Assembly (NCBI GenBank): GCA_964503885.1
Contig: CAZDCD010000011.1
Location: forward strand, 1-64,000
Reading direction: 5' to 3'
Length of the DNA stretch: 64,000 bases
DNA from: CAZDCD01 sp964503885
Lineage (GTDB): Bacteria > Bacteroidota > Bacteroidia > Bacteroidales > UBA10428
Shown piece after piece: positions 29,018 to 38,981 of the stretch. Below the pieces are notes generated by a model that did not search any database, was not told where the DNA came from, and saw only the letters and a program-made list of their open reading frames with translations. Position 1 is the first letter of the stretch. Every line of letters begins with the position of its first letter. The translations under genes and the position numbers were made by a program.

Positions 29018-29628
29018 ATAAGTGGATTTTTGTTTGTATGACTTATATTAACTGGCCTTCTCTTGCAACCTTTCATTAATTTCTATTTTCAGATGGATAG
29101 AAATTATTTTTGGAATTACAAATATTTTCATGCATATGATTGAATTGGCTGCATTGTAATAGTATTTTTAATATGTTTAATCGGTATACGAATTTTCACT
29201 CAGGAATATTGGCAATTTGCAGGGTAAGATGAATCAGATTATCCGAGAGGGCATGAATTAATTTGACTGGATATCAACATATCAGCATACATTCTTATGA
29301 ACGAGTATAAGCAAAGAATACCAAGATTAGCGGATTTTCAGAAAATATTCAATTTCTGAAAAATAACGATTTTTCAATTATGGAGCCGTTTATGTATGTT
29401 TAATTTCTTTCGCAAATTTATATAATGCAACTTTCGGAGTGAAACTTTCGTTAAAACATATACATGTATATAAGTAGATGATACCTAGGTTTAAAGAACA
29501 TAATAGGTCATAGGTGAAGAAGTCAGAAATGAGACAACTTGTTTATTATGAAAATATCTAAATTATTATTGTAAATCAACTATATATTCATGAAATGTAT
29601 TTAATAATAGAAAGTGTAAATATTGTCT
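29018..29628. other. AT-rich intergenic region without recognised genes
   Basis: About 600 bp of visibly AT-rich sequence with no ORF of coding character on either strand, no tRNA-like clover-leaf and no clear promoter or terminator. It precedes an equally AT-rich acyltransferase gene. It could be a decayed gene tail from a transfer event, but nothing identifiable remains. Confidence 0.4.
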
Positions 29629-30354
29629 ATGAATGGCTTAAATAGAAATATTAAATCTCTCACTCGCTTGCTAGGAAATGATTTCTCATTTTTGAGAACA
29701 GTATACTTTAATTTTCATTATTTCTCTTTTCCTGTTGCTATCAAATTTCCAATTTTTATTTACAAGAGTGTCAGATTTAAAAGAATAAAAGGCCAAATTA
29801 TAATAGACAGCCAGCCAATAAAAACAGGAATGATTCATATTGGTAAAAAGATATATGGTTTTCACCGCAAATATGATCTTACCATATGGGAGCAACATGG
29901 AGGAACCGTTATATTGGAAGTCGGAGTAATCATAGGTAAAGGCACCTTTATTTCTGTCGGGAAAAATGCTGAATTAAGAATAGAACACAATTCACACTTT
30001 GGAGGGAATGACAAAATCATATGCTGGAAATCCGTAACCATTAAATCAAATACTTTGGTGGCCTGGGATGTACAGATCATCGATACAGATTTTAGAGCAA
30101 CAATTAATACAATTACCAAAGCAAAGAATTGCATAAAAAAAGCAATTATAATTGGTAAGAATAATTGGTTATGTTTTGGTAGTACAATTTTAAAAGGATC
30201 AATGACCCCAAATCATTGTATTGTAGGCGCTAAGTCTATCATTAATAAAGACTTCTCAAATGAAGGAGAAAATATAGTTATCGGCACAGAGAGCAATGTA
30301 AAAGTATTGGCCAAATATATTTCATTTGACTTTTTAGCTGAAACAGAAGATTAA
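29629..30354 (+). CDS. Orphan LbH acyltransferase-like protein
   Basis: A 241-residue protein starting at the ATG at 29629 (a TTG two codons earlier is in frame). From about residue 95 it shows hexapeptide-repeat texture (EVGVIIGKGTFISVGKNAELRI, IIIGKNNWLCFGSTILKGS, PNHCIVGAKSIINKDF), the left-handed beta-helix of O-acetyl/acyltransferases. The usual catalytic His is not obvious: VQIIDTDF occupies the site where many relatives have an NHxID-type motif, so it may be an atypical or inactive member. Base composition is more AT-rich than neighbours, and the gene sits alone among housekeeping genes, suggesting transfer. It may modify surface glycans made by the locus further right. Confidence 0.72.
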   Translation: MNGLNRNIKSLTRLLGNDFSFLRTVYFNFHYFSFPVAIKFPIFIYKSVRFKRIKGQIIIDSQPIKTGMIHIGKKIYGFHRKYDLTIWEQHGGTVILEVGVIIGKGTFISVGKNAELRIEHNSHFGGNDKIICWKSVTIKSNTLVAWDVQIIDTDFRATINTITKAKNCIKKAIIIGKNNWLCFGSTILKGSMTPNHCIVGAKSIINKDFSNEGENIVIGTESNVKVLAKYISFDFLAETED

Positions 30355-30420
30355 AAAATACGGTGTTACGTGGTTTCTCCATTATTAGTTCTTGATCAGG
30401 AAGATTTTTGAGCATCAACC

Positions 30421-31326
30421 TCAGATGTTTCCTCTTGGATGATACCTTAAAATGGCATCTCTGAGATATTGCATGTCCAAGTGAAGGTAAATTTCAGTTG
30501 TAATTATAGATTCGTGTCCAAGCATTTCCTGGACTGCCCTTAAATCAGCGCCACCGTCAATAAGATGAGTGGCAAAAGAATGGCGAAATGTATGAGGGCT
30601 AATATTCTTCTTCAATTTAGCCTTTTCAGCAAGGTCCCGCACAAAAGTGAATACCATAACTCTGGTTAATTTTTTTCCGCGCCGGTTCAGGAAAACAATA
30701 TCCTGAGCCTGATTATCGATCATCAGGTGATTGCGGTACTTTTCAAGGTAATGCATGATTTCATGAATAGCTTTACGGCTAACCGGTACCAACCTTTCTT
30801 TTTTTCCTTTACCAAAAATCCTGATGAATCCTTCGTTGAAAAACAGGTTTGAAATCCTGAGATCGATCAGTTCAGATACCCTGAGACCGCAACTATAAAG
30901 CGTTTCAATAATGGCTTTGTTCCTGTGTCCCTCAGGTTTACTCAGATCAATAGCCCTGATAAGCAGATCGATCTCCTCAACTGAAAGAACTTCGGGTAAT
31001 TTTCTTCCGATTTTGGGTGATTCAAGAAGTTCTGATGGATCAGATCCTATTTTTTCATCCATCAATAGGAAAGCATAAAATGACCGTATTCCTGAAATGA
31101 TCCGTGCCTGCGACCGGGCGCTTAAGCCAAGTTCTGCAGTCCAGTTTACAAAATCCTGTAAGTGATTGAGAGTCACATCACCGGGAGTTATTTCCATACC
31201 TTTAAGTTCAAAATAACTGATCAGCTTTCCAATATCAGACCGATAGGCTTCTACAGAGTTAGGCGATAAGGATCTTTCGAGCTTAAGGTAAACCGTAAAA
31301 TCATTCATGTATTGTAACCAGTTCAT
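30421..31326 (-). CDS. xerD: Tyrosine recombinase XerD
   Basis: A 301-residue site-specific recombinase that resolves chromosome dimers at dif. N-terminal SAM-like DNA-binding domain (FTVYLKLERSLSPNSVEAYRSDI), then the catalytic domain with the Arg in YSCGLRVSELIDL, Lys in GKGKKERLVP, HTFRHSFATHL and the nucleophile Tyr in ITTEIYLHLD, ending in HPRG. The sequence is of housekeeping XerD type, not a short invertase or integrase, and no inverted promoter-like repeats flank it. I did not see a dif-like site in the window. Confidence 0.95.
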   Translation of the reverse strand: MNWLQYMNDFTVYLKLERSLSPNSVEAYRSDIGKLISYFELKGMEITPGDVTLNHLQDFVNWTAELGLSARSQARIISGIRSFYAFLLMDEKIGSDPSELLESPKIGRKLPEVLSVEEIDLLIRAIDLSKPEGHRNKAIIETLYSCGLRVSELIDLRISNLFFNEGFIRIFGKGKKERLVPVSRKAIHEIMHYLEKYRNHLMIDNQAQDIVFLNRRGKKLTRVMVFTFVRDLAEKAKLKKNISPHTFRHSFATHLIDGGADLRAVQEMLGHESIITTEIYLHLDMQYLRDAILRYHPRGNI

Positions 31327-31635
31327 ACGGCCCTAATTTACTTCTAAAGGTATCAAATCTTTACCATTAATCAGGAAGATGAATGAAAAGGATGGTTATA
31401 CAGGGGCATAGCAAATACATTAACACAAGATTGATGGATATGTGCATACTCCGGTAAACCATTTCCGCTCAGCACAGCAATGTAAATATGTAACAAAGCC
31501 GGTATTCATTTCTTTGAATAATCGTACATATTTGGCTAACTTGCATTTTGACACGTATTTTATACGACCTTAATTTAACCGGAGTTAAGGTTATTGTCCT
31601 CTGTAGTCGGGAAAACAAGTCCTACAAATTCATGA
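31327..31635. other. Intergenic between xerD and wzi-like gene
   Basis: Divergent intergenic region of 309 bp. No gene or hairpin of note; a TTTG at about 31530 is followed 21 bp later by TATTTTAT, only a poor promoter match. Confidence 0.3.
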
Positions 31636-33114
31636 ATGGATATGAACAGTCAACTCGATATCAGGTTTCTCTTCTTTTCGGTTTTTCTTTCGTCGTTCAC
31701 ATTTACCCGGGCCCAGGTCATTAAAATTCCTCATTACTCCGTTGAAACCAGTATTACCCTTTCCGGAGGAAGGCAAACTCCGTTCTGGCTTGTTTCAGAT
31801 CAATACGGCTTGATCACTCCCAATAAATTCAATGGCTTGCTAAAGCTTGGATTAAAAACCGAAATTCCGGCTGAAAAGAAAGTTGCCTGGGATTATGGAA
31901 TTGAAATCGTAAACAGGCAGGGGAATGGTAATGCATTATACCTTCACCAGGCGTATATCAGGTTAAAATGCTATTTCATAAACCTGCAGGCTGGCAGTAT
32001 AGAAGAAAAATTCGGGGATCAGGACAGTGTGCTTTCATCCGGCGGATTGCTGTGGTCAGGAAATGCACGGCCAATGCCCAAAATCTCTATCGTGATAAAC
32101 AGATATACGCCGATACCCTATACAAAAGGGTATCTTGAATTTATGGGCGGCATCTCACACGGCTGGTTTGGTGATAACCGTTTCGTAAATAATATTTGGC
32201 TGCATCACAAATATCTGTATCTCCAGGCGGGCGGAAAACTGCCGGTGAATATCCATTACGGACTTCACCATTTTGCTCAGTGGGGTGGGCAATCTACTGA
32301 TTCGGCTGTAGGAAATTTGCCGGGAAGGATTGAAGATTTTAAGCGAATATTTCTGGCAAAAGGGGGAGACGGAATAGCTCCGATGCCCGACCAGATATAT
32401 GTTCTGGGGAACCATCTGGGATCCAGAAATTTCGGACTTGACATTAATTTGAACCGGTTAAAAACCGGAATTTACTGGCAGACGATATTTGAAGACAGGA
32501 GCGGTTGGTATTGGGGAAATAGAAATGACGGGTTATGGGGTATTTACCTGCATCTTAAGGAGGAGAATCATCTGATCAACGGTTTGGTGTATGAGTTTAT
32601 TAATACTACCGACCAGAGCGGCACTCACGTGGCTTACTGGCTGCTCAACGGGGTCAGGTATTATACGCCGGTAAATGGCGGTGCGATCCATGTCAGCGGA
32701 GGTAATGATGATTATTTCAATCACTATTATTACCGGTATGGATGGACATATCATGATATGACCATAGGAACACCCTTCATTACATCACCGGCAATTTCAA
32801 ATAACAATGAAAGTGAATCCGAATACATACCAAACAATAAAATTACCGGCCATCACATGGGATTCGAAGGGGAATACAGGAATATACACTACATATGGTT
32901 CTTCACTTACTACGTCAATTACGGGACGAATGCATATCCGTTCGATGTGCCGCTGTCCCAATTTTCTATGCTGATACAGGCACAGTTCAGGGACATATTA
33001 CCATGGGACATGATTGCCGGATTTTCATTTGGTTATGATCGGGGCAAAATGTACGGCAATAATACAGGCCTGAAAATCAGCCTTTCAAGGAGTGGATATT
33101 TGAATAATAAATAA
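31636..33114 (+). CDS. Wzi-family capsule assembly protein
   Basis: A 492-residue outer-membrane protein with a signal peptide (LFFSVFLSSFTFTRAQ) and the Wzi-family beta-barrel pattern: VETSITLSGGRQTPFWLVSDQYGL at the N-terminus, GSIEEKFGDQDSVLSSGGLLWSGNARPMPKI and HFAQWGG in the middle, and a barrel-like C-terminus. In E. coli Wzi is an outer-membrane lectin that nucleates capsule at the surface; Bacteroidota members are longer and found next to polysaccharide genes. It lies 27 kb from wza but is followed by a sugar transferase gene on the same strand. Confidence 0.88.
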   Translation: MDMNSQLDIRFLFFSVFLSSFTFTRAQVIKIPHYSVETSITLSGGRQTPFWLVSDQYGLITPNKFNGLLKLGLKTEIPAEKKVAWDYGIEIVNRQGNGNALYLHQAYIRLKCYFINLQAGSIEEKFGDQDSVLSSGGLLWSGNARPMPKISIVINRYTPIPYTKGYLEFMGGISHGWFGDNRFVNNIWLHHKYLYLQAGGKLPVNIHYGLHHFAQWGGQSTDSAVGNLPGRIEDFKRIFLAKGGDGIAPMPDQIYVLGNHLGSRNFGLDINLNRLKTGIYWQTIFEDRSGWYWGNRNDGLWGIYLHLKEENHLINGLVYEFINTTDQSGTHVAYWLLNGVRYYTPVNGGAIHVSGGNDDYFNHYYYRYGWTYHDMTIGTPFITSPAISNNNESESEYIPNNKITGHHMGFEGEYRNIHYIWFFTYYVNYGTNAYPFDVPLSQFSMLIQAQFRDILPWDMIAGFSFGYDRGKMYGNNTGLKISLSRSGYLNNK

Positions 33115-33458
33115 GAATAAAGTGTTTATTGCAGTTGTATGAGACGAAAGAATGAATTCTTTAAGTCCTGTAATTTTTCAATAAAATAGAATGAGGCTTT
33201 TTCATCAACGATTTACATACACTGATCAAATGAACCTTGACTTACTCTTAAACTATCCTTATTTTTATATGAAATTTATAAGGTCTGTTGAAAGCATGTT
33301 TTTACTTTTGTTGAGTATGAATGAGGTATCGGATGTTAAGTGGTAAATCATTGCCGGATGAAGCAGATCTTTTCAGGTAAAATACTTTAGAGCGACTAAT
33401 AGTATTTACCCAATTGACATTTGAAAAACATCGCACCTTAAATAACTGAACCCGTTAT
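33115..33458. other. Intergenic between wzi-like and sugar transferase genes
   Basis: 344 bp, AT-rich, no supported ORF, hairpin or consensus promoter. The two flanking genes are codirectional, but a gap this long makes independent transcription of the sugar transferase likely. Confidence 0.3.
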
Positions 33459-34619
33459 ATGGATAATGCATATATAGAATACGTCCATAATCTGAAGGGA
33501 AGTTCATTCGAACACCTGAAGCCAAAAACAAGGGAAGCGATCATTTCCTGTTTCATAAATTGTTTTGCTGATTGTAATGATCTTCAAAAAACCATTGTTG
33601 AAGAATCATCCGTTGGAGTGTTGAGGTATATCTCCCGGCACCTGAATTTAAAGAAACACTTCAATAACATTGTATTCAGTTCAGCTTCCCGTTCTTATGT
33701 CGAAAATGTTGATTTCGATAATATTAAAGGCATCATCAGTTTTAAGAGAATCAACTCATTAAGGTATATCAACGAGCATTTCCGGTCTGTGAATAAATTG
33801 CTGCCTAAATCGGGAATTTATATCGGAAGAGCTGAAACATACGGAGTACGTAAGGAAAGATTCTGCAACACCTTCGGACAGAGGCTGGGTAAATTCCTTT
33901 GGCTGATCGATTTTGTCATAAACCGGATCATTCCGAAACTTAAAGGAATTGATGCTATTTATTTCTGGCTGACCAAAGGCACATACCATACTATTTCCAA
34001 AGCCGAACTATTGGGGCGTCTTGTATATTGCGGATTTAAGATTATTGATTACAAATCAATCAACGATTTGCAGTATTTTGTTGTGGCAAAAGATACAGAA
34101 CCGGCCATTTCAAAATCTCCTTCCTTTCATCCGATTATTAAATTGCTGAGGATAGGGAAATCGGGAATACCGATTGGTGTGTATAAGTTACGCACCATGC
34201 ATGCTTACTCGGAATATATCCAGGATTATGTTGTTCAGCTCAACGGATATAATGAAAAGGGCAAACCTGCCGATGATTTCAGATCAGCCAGATGGGGAAA
34301 GTTTTTCAGAAGGTACTGGATTGATGAATTGCCCCAGGTGATAAACATGATTAAAGGGGAGCTGAAGCTGGTAGGCCTGAGACCGTTAAGCAGGGTAAGG
34401 TATAATGAATTTCCCGACGACCTGAAAAAGGAGAGAATCAAGTATAAACCAGGTTGTATTGCACCATACGTGGCACTGAAGATGCCCGATGATAAAAGGA
34501 ATATTGAAGCGGAGAGGATCTATCTCAGGGATCTTAAACAGAATCCTCGAACCACAGATTTAAGATATTTTCTTAAAGCGATTTACAATATCGTAACCAA
34601 CAGGATCAGGAGTTCCTGA
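33459..34619 (+). CDS. Chimeric sugar transferase with methyltransferase-like N-terminus
   Basis: 386 residues. The C-terminal part (about 223-386) is a bacterial sugar transferase (monotopic phosphoglycosyl transferase) domain: VYKLRTMHAYSEY, the Asp289-Glu290 dyad in WIDELPQVINMIKGELKLVG and LRPLSR. The hydrophobic re-entrant helix that normally starts this domain is missing; FHPIIKLLRIGKSGIPIG replaces it. The N-terminal about 210 residues resemble a degraded class I methyltransferase C-terminal half (NKLLPKSGIYIGRAETYG, ELLGRLVYCGFKIID) with one moderately hydrophobic stretch (FLWLIDFVINRIIP, 146-159) that may dip into the membrane. The GPRP of canonical enzymes is GLRP here. I recall similar proteins across Bacteroidota and Chlorobi; their reaction is unproven. 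Confidence 0.8.
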   Translation: MDNAYIEYVHNLKGSSFEHLKPKTREAIISCFINCFADCNDLQKTIVEESSVGVLRYISRHLNLKKHFNNIVFSSASRSYVENVDFDNIKGIISFKRINSLRYINEHFRSVNKLLPKSGIYIGRAETYGVRKERFCNTFGQRLGKFLWLIDFVINRIIPKLKGIDAIYFWLTKGTYHTISKAELLGRLVYCGFKIIDYKSINDLQYFVVAKDTEPAISKSPSFHPIIKLLRIGKSGIPIGVYKLRTMHAYSEYIQDYVVQLNGYNEKGKPADDFRSARWGKFFRRYWIDELPQVINMIKGELKLVGLRPLSRVRYNEFPDDLKKERIKYKPGCIAPYVALKMPDDKRNIEAERIYLRDLKQNPRTTDLRYFLKAIYNIVTNRIRSS

Positions 34620-34749
34620 TTTTAAACTATCCCACTCAACTCTCCAAACTTAAAGTGTAAATTTAGGGTATCTTATTTTCAACCGGCTCAGGTGTTCTTA
34701 CCTGATTTTCAGCTATTTTTCAAGTAATACGAACAGACAAAGTGCGTAA

Positions 34750-35871
34750 TCAATTGTTTTTGGAATGCAATTCTATCCGTACAATTTCAGACTGCGTACC
34801 GAACCTCAGCGGGGCAATACGAAGTCCAAGTCCCGAGGACACATAGAAATGGGATTCACCAATTTTTCTATATCCGTATGATAATTGCCAGAGTTTTGAG
34901 AGATACAGGTTGTATGGAAAAACCTGTCCGTTATGCAAATGTCCCGATATCTGGATATCGATGTTGTTATTGATCGCCTCGGTCAGGTTTGATGGCTGAT
35001 GGTCGAGCAGGATAACGGGAAGGGTCGGATCGATGCCTGATGCAAGGGAATCGACAAGTTTGCGTCCTGAATTGGTGATATCATCCCTTCCAATTACTAC
35101 AAATCTGTTATCGATGGTAATAACACTATCGCGAAGAAGAGTTATACCAGATCGTTTGAGGTATTCAATAGGCCTATTGATATCATTATAATATTCATGA
35201 TTTCCCAACACTGCAAAAACACCATCTGCGGAATACAACCGACTCAGTTCTTTATCCATTCCCTGTGAATCATCGAAATTAAAACTCCGGTCAAAAATGT
35301 CACCAACCAGAAAAATGATATCCGGTTGCTGATTATTGATCATGTCAATCCACTTCGCCAGTCTGTTTTTATGAATCATACTTCCCAGGTGAATATCGCT
35401 TGCCGCCACAATGCACAGTTTCCCGAACTCACAGTTTTCTTTATTGACAGGCAGATTCAATTTCACCACCCGCGGATTGGTAAATCGTATGTAACCGGTA
35501 ATGGAAATTGTAATCAGGAATAGACATACGGAAGTGAAATAAATGCGCCTGACCTGACTGAAATGGGTGGTTATCCATTTTGGAAAGATTCCCAGAAAAT
35601 AATGCATGATCCGAAACAGGTCACCAATTAATGCAGCAAGGAGAAAATAGAAGAAAAATATGATCCAGTACCCCCCGATAAGTTCCAGTATAATCCCCGG
35701 TTTTGTCATAAACCTGTCGCTCAGGAGAATTCCCCGAAAAACCGAATACCATGCAAACAGGTAAACGCCCGTATAAAGGATTTTCAGGATACGCTCAGGG
35801 GGCAGAACCTGCCACCCTCTTAGGAAGACATAACTGGTTGAGGCAATGAAAAGAAAGATTGCAAGGAACAT
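34750..35871 (-). CDS. Membrane-bound metallophosphoesterase
   Basis: A 373-residue protein with four N-terminal membrane segments (about residues 1-135), then a calcineurin-like phosphoesterase domain with all metal-binding blocks: ASDIHLGSMIH, GDIFDR, LGNHEYY, LLDHQPS and SGHLHNGQVFP. It resembles the YaeI/YkuE group, some of which act on lipids such as UDP-diacylglucosamine or on cell-envelope phosphoesters. The substrate here is unknown. It converges with the chimeric sugar transferase and follows the capD-like gene by 175 bp on the same strand. Confidence 0.9.
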   Translation of the reverse strand: MFLAIFLFIASTSYVFLRGWQVLPPERILKILYTGVYLFAWYSVFRGILLSDRFMTKPGIILELIGGYWIIFFFYFLLAALIGDLFRIMHYFLGIFPKWITTHFSQVRRIYFTSVCLFLITISITGYIRFTNPRVVKLNLPVNKENCEFGKLCIVAASDIHLGSMIHKNRLAKWIDMINNQQPDIIFLVGDIFDRSFNFDDSQGMDKELSRLYSADGVFAVLGNHEYYNDINRPIEYLKRSGITLLRDSVITIDNRFVVIGRDDITNSGRKLVDSLASGIDPTLPVILLDHQPSNLTEAINNNIDIQISGHLHNGQVFPYNLYLSKLWQLSYGYRKIGESHFYVSSGLGLRIAPLRFGTQSEIVRIELHSKNN

Positions 35872-36046
35872 GGAAATGAATTATAAAATGTTGATTTGAT
35901 TATAGATTTTTACAGCAAAAGGATTTCTGCCGGAAGTGTTTATTATACGATCCTTCATTAAGATTTATTGATGAGAACAACGAAGAAATCGATAGTCAGG
36001 CCCCTCATATTTCCTGTATGTTTTTAGTTTTTGGTGAAGACTTTTT

Positions 36047-38011
36047 TCAGCCATTATTACCCGTTTTAGATGCCTGGAGTTGATCTGCCAGAAGTTTTAA
36101 TTCTTCAATACTACCGGAATATTCGGGAACCGTTTCATTCAGGAATTGAATTACCTCCTGGTTTGACATGGTATATAAACTTTCCAGGAGTATTTCAATT
36201 TTAGATGATAAACAGGAATAATCGTGCTTGTTGACCCGTGCGATCATTATCTTAGGGTGGTGAGTCGGCAGTGTGTTTTCCTTATCGGTAAGAAGCTCTT
36301 CAAAGAGTTTCTCACCCGGCCTCAGACCGGTGTAAATGATCTTTATATCCTTATCAGGTATCAGCCCCGAGAGACGTATCATCTGGTTTGCGAGATTTGT
36401 TATTTTAACAGGTTTGCCCATATCGAATACATATATCTCGTCACTTCGGCCCATGAAACCTGCCTCTAAAACCAACTGGCAGGCTTCGGGTATAGTCATA
36501 AAATACCGTGTAATATCAGGATGTGTAACCGTTAAGGGACCGCCCATTTCGATCTGTTTCGTAAAAATGGGAATTACAGAACCGTTAGATCCTAAAACAT
36601 TGCCAAACCGTGTGATCACAAACTGTGTTTTATTTTCAGTATCCTGAGACTTCATCTGCAGGATCATTTCACAAATTCTTTTTGACGCCCCCATAACATT
36701 GGTCGGATTTACCGCCTTATCTGTGGAAATCATCACAAATTTTTTCACTGCATACTTGCTGGCCAGATTGGTTATGTTTTTCGTACCTCCAACATTTACA
36801 CGAATCGCTTCCTGCGGATTTGCCTCCATGAGAGGAACATGTTTGTATGCCGCAGCATGGAATACAATATCAGGCCGATACTCCTTAAAAATATTTTCCA
36901 TCTTTTTCTGATTGGTTATGTCAGCCAGGATCAGATGAACAGGCACATATGTATATTTTTCTTTCAACTCGTTTTCCATATGAAACATCGGGGTTTCTGC
37001 CTGATCTACCAGTACCATATTTTTAACCTCAAAACGGGTGAGCTGCCGCACAATTTCAGAACCTATTGAACCGGCAGCTCCGGTAACAAGGATTATCTTA
37101 TTGACAAGTCCCTTTCTGATCTTTTCCAGATTCAGATGAATCGGATCCCTGCCTAAAAGATCTTCAAGTTTAACCTTCTGAATCTGATGCAGTTGCAACT
37201 GACCATTCAGCCAGGTTTCAACTGCCGGGGTCTCGAGTACTTCGATGCCAAAATCGAGCATAGACTGAAGAATTTCGCTTTTTTCTTTCGGTGAAATGTC
37301 CTTGATTGCGAAAATCACTGTTTCAATATCATGCTTTTTCAAGAAATCCACCGAAAGATTTTTTGGATTAAATACGGGAAATCCGTTCAGTTTCTTACCC
37401 TGCAATTTTCTATTGTTATCGAGAAATCCTGCGATCTGGTAATCGCCTAGTGTATCACTTTGGATTACCCGTTTTACAGCAATTCCCATACCTCCTGCAC
37501 CAAAAATCAACACCCTTTTCTTCTCGCTGAAGGTGCTTGTTATGATGAGATATATTATTTTAATGAATATACGGATAGAAAAAAGCAACAAAGTAACGGA
37601 AACATAATGAATGATTAGAATAGAGATCGGGATTGTATATTTTTCCCCCCACCCCACTCTTCTGCTTATCAGGGAAAGACAGAGAAGCAAGATAAATGAT
37701 ACGGTAGTGGACATAAAAACGGTGAATATATCCATTATGGTCGTGTGTCTTATCAACCCTGAATAGGAACGAAATATTAAAGCAAACAGGGCGAATACAA
37801 CAACCGTTATTAAGGCATGATCAAGGGCAATATCAACCGAAAAATCCGAGATTACAAAGTTAAAGCGAAGAAGGTAGGCAAATAAAAACACCAGGAATAC
37901 TGCCATTTGGTCCATAGTAAAAACCATCCATCTGGGCATGGAATACTTTTGGCTTAACGTCTTGACATTTTGCTGGATATGCTCAAGAAATCGTTGTAAT
38001 TTGTAGCGCAT
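36047..38011 (-). CDS. UDP-GlcNAc 4,6-dehydratase (CapD/PglF/WbpM-like)
   Basis: 654 residues: four N-terminal membrane helices (about 25-165), a CoA-binding-like Rossmann domain (VLIFGAGGMGIAVKRVI), and a C-terminal short-chain dehydrogenase domain with GAAGSIGSEIVRQ, AAYKHVPLMEANP and STDKAVNPTNVMGASKR. In this inverting/retaining dehydratase group the catalytic Tyr is replaced by Met, as in NVMGASKR. It should convert UDP-GlcNAc to the 4-keto-6-deoxy sugar, substrate of the DegT aminotransferase encoded at 40884-42047. It is the last biosynthetic gene of the leftward locus, separated from it by 347 bp. Confidence 0.92.
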   Translation of the reverse strand: MRYKLQRFLEHIQQNVKTLSQKYSMPRWMVFTMDQMAVFLVFLFAYLLRFNFVISDFSVDIALDHALITVVVFALFALIFRSYSGLIRHTTIMDIFTVFMSTTVSFILLLCLSLISRRVGWGEKYTIPISILIIHYVSVTLLLFSIRIFIKIIYLIITSTFSEKKRVLIFGAGGMGIAVKRVIQSDTLGDYQIAGFLDNNRKLQGKKLNGFPVFNPKNLSVDFLKKHDIETVIFAIKDISPKEKSEILQSMLDFGIEVLETPAVETWLNGQLQLHQIQKVKLEDLLGRDPIHLNLEKIRKGLVNKIILVTGAAGSIGSEIVRQLTRFEVKNMVLVDQAETPMFHMENELKEKYTYVPVHLILADITNQKKMENIFKEYRPDIVFHAAAYKHVPLMEANPQEAIRVNVGGTKNITNLASKYAVKKFVMISTDKAVNPTNVMGASKRICEMILQMKSQDTENKTQFVITRFGNVLGSNGSVIPIFTKQIEMGGPLTVTHPDITRYFMTIPEACQLVLEAGFMGRSDEIYVFDMGKPVKITNLANQMIRLSGLIPDKDIKIIYTGLRPGEKLFEELLTDKENTLPTHHPKIMIARVNKHDYSCLSSKIEILLESLYTMSNQEVIQFLNETVPEYSGSIEELKLLADQLQASKTGNNG

Positions 38012-38358
38012 ATTAGTGTGAATTAATCGGATTAATTATACGACATCTTAAAAATTTAAATACATGGCAAATGATTCTACACACAGACGCCAATTTTACA
38101 GACAGGTGGAAATGCCGTAGAAACTTTGCCGTTTCGATTTATTTCAATGATTAATGCATTCCTGTAACCTGCGGACTAATAAGTTTTGTTTTAAAGAACG
38201 TTTCTTAAAATAACAGAATCCGGCGAAGAGGTCCGAAAATAAAGATCAGAAAGAAGATAGAATAATACTGTAAACGAAATTCCGGCAGCGTTATGGTTGA
38301 TTTACAAAAAACCTATGTAAAAAACGCCAGAAGTTCAAGTTACTAAATTAATCAATAA
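38012..38358. other. Intergenic upstream of capD-like gene
   Basis: 347 bp with no ORF of coding character, no consensus -7 box and no strong hairpin. It separates the dehydratase from the rest of the leftward locus. Confidence 0.3.
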
Positions 38359-38910
38359 CTACATATTTTCGTTAAACTTCTTGAAATGTTCTTTCACCAT
38401 CCTCATTTTTTTTCTTCTTTTCAAATGCTTTGAATTAAGGCAATGTTTATTGTGAAGAATCATTGTTTCAAACATTTTGGTTTTCATGATAACCTTGGCC
38501 GGATTTCCAATCACAATGCTGTTATCAGGAATTAATCCGCGAACCACAGATCCCGCTCCAATGATACAATTTGAACCGATAACAGTATTTGGCATGATTA
38601 TCACATCAACTCCGACAAACGTATTATCCCCGATTTTAATTGGTCCGAATACATCAATATCGGGATACCGTCCCTCCATAGTCCATACAGCCCCATCATG
38701 AGTAATGAATTTTGTGCCATTCGAAATTACCGTATGTTCACCAATCTCGATCAGGAATGGTTCGGTTGAAAAACTCGTCGTAAAGATTTCACTTCCTTTG
38801 CCTATTTTAAGGCCGTATAACCTCAGAAATTTATTCCGCTTTCCCCCAGACAAAAGAAAGCATACCGTCTTAACTAAGAAATATTCAATTATGTCCAGTA
38901 CTATTCTCAT
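38359..38910 (-). CDS. LbH acyltransferase (O-acetyltransferase type)
   Basis: 183 residues with hexapeptide repeats: LKIGKGSEIFTTSFSTEP, IGEHTVISNGTKFITHDGAVW, PIKIGDNTFVGVDVIIMPNTVIGSNCIIGAGSVVRG and a C-terminal IPDNSIVIGNPAKVI. FITHDG supplies the catalytic-type His. This subfamily acetylates sugar hydroxyls in O-antigens and capsules. An exact -7 box lies upstream, so this gene may begin its own transcript. Confidence 0.88.
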   Translation of the reverse strand: MRIVLDIIEYFLVKTVCFLLSGGKRNKFLRLYGLKIGKGSEIFTTSFSTEPFLIEIGEHTVISNGTKFITHDGAVWTMEGRYPDIDVFGPIKIGDNTFVGVDVIIMPNTVIGSNCIIGAGSVVRGLIPDNSIVIGNPAKVIMKTKMFETMILHNKHCLNSKHLKRRKKMRMVKEHFKKFNENM

Positions 38911-38952
38911 GATCTCTATCGATTATAGGATTCACCATACATAACAACTTAT

Positions 38953-38981
38953 CAAATATATTTTCTTTCTGACATATCAAA
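38953..38981 (-). promoter_or_regulatory. Candidate promoter of LbH gene at 38359
   Basis: On the minus strand TTTG (38981-38978) and TATATTTG (38960-38953) are both exact matches, but the spacer is 17 bp rather than 19-21. The predicted leader is about 35 nt. The 242-bp gap it lies in also contains a small open frame of uncertain status (39062-39187). Confidence 0.4.

Noticed and set aside
30421..31326. xerD near capsule genes as a promoter invertase for phase variation
   Set aside because: The sequence is that of housekeeping XerD in length and C-terminal motifs, it is 30 kb from the wza promoter, and no inverted repeats flank either candidate promoter.
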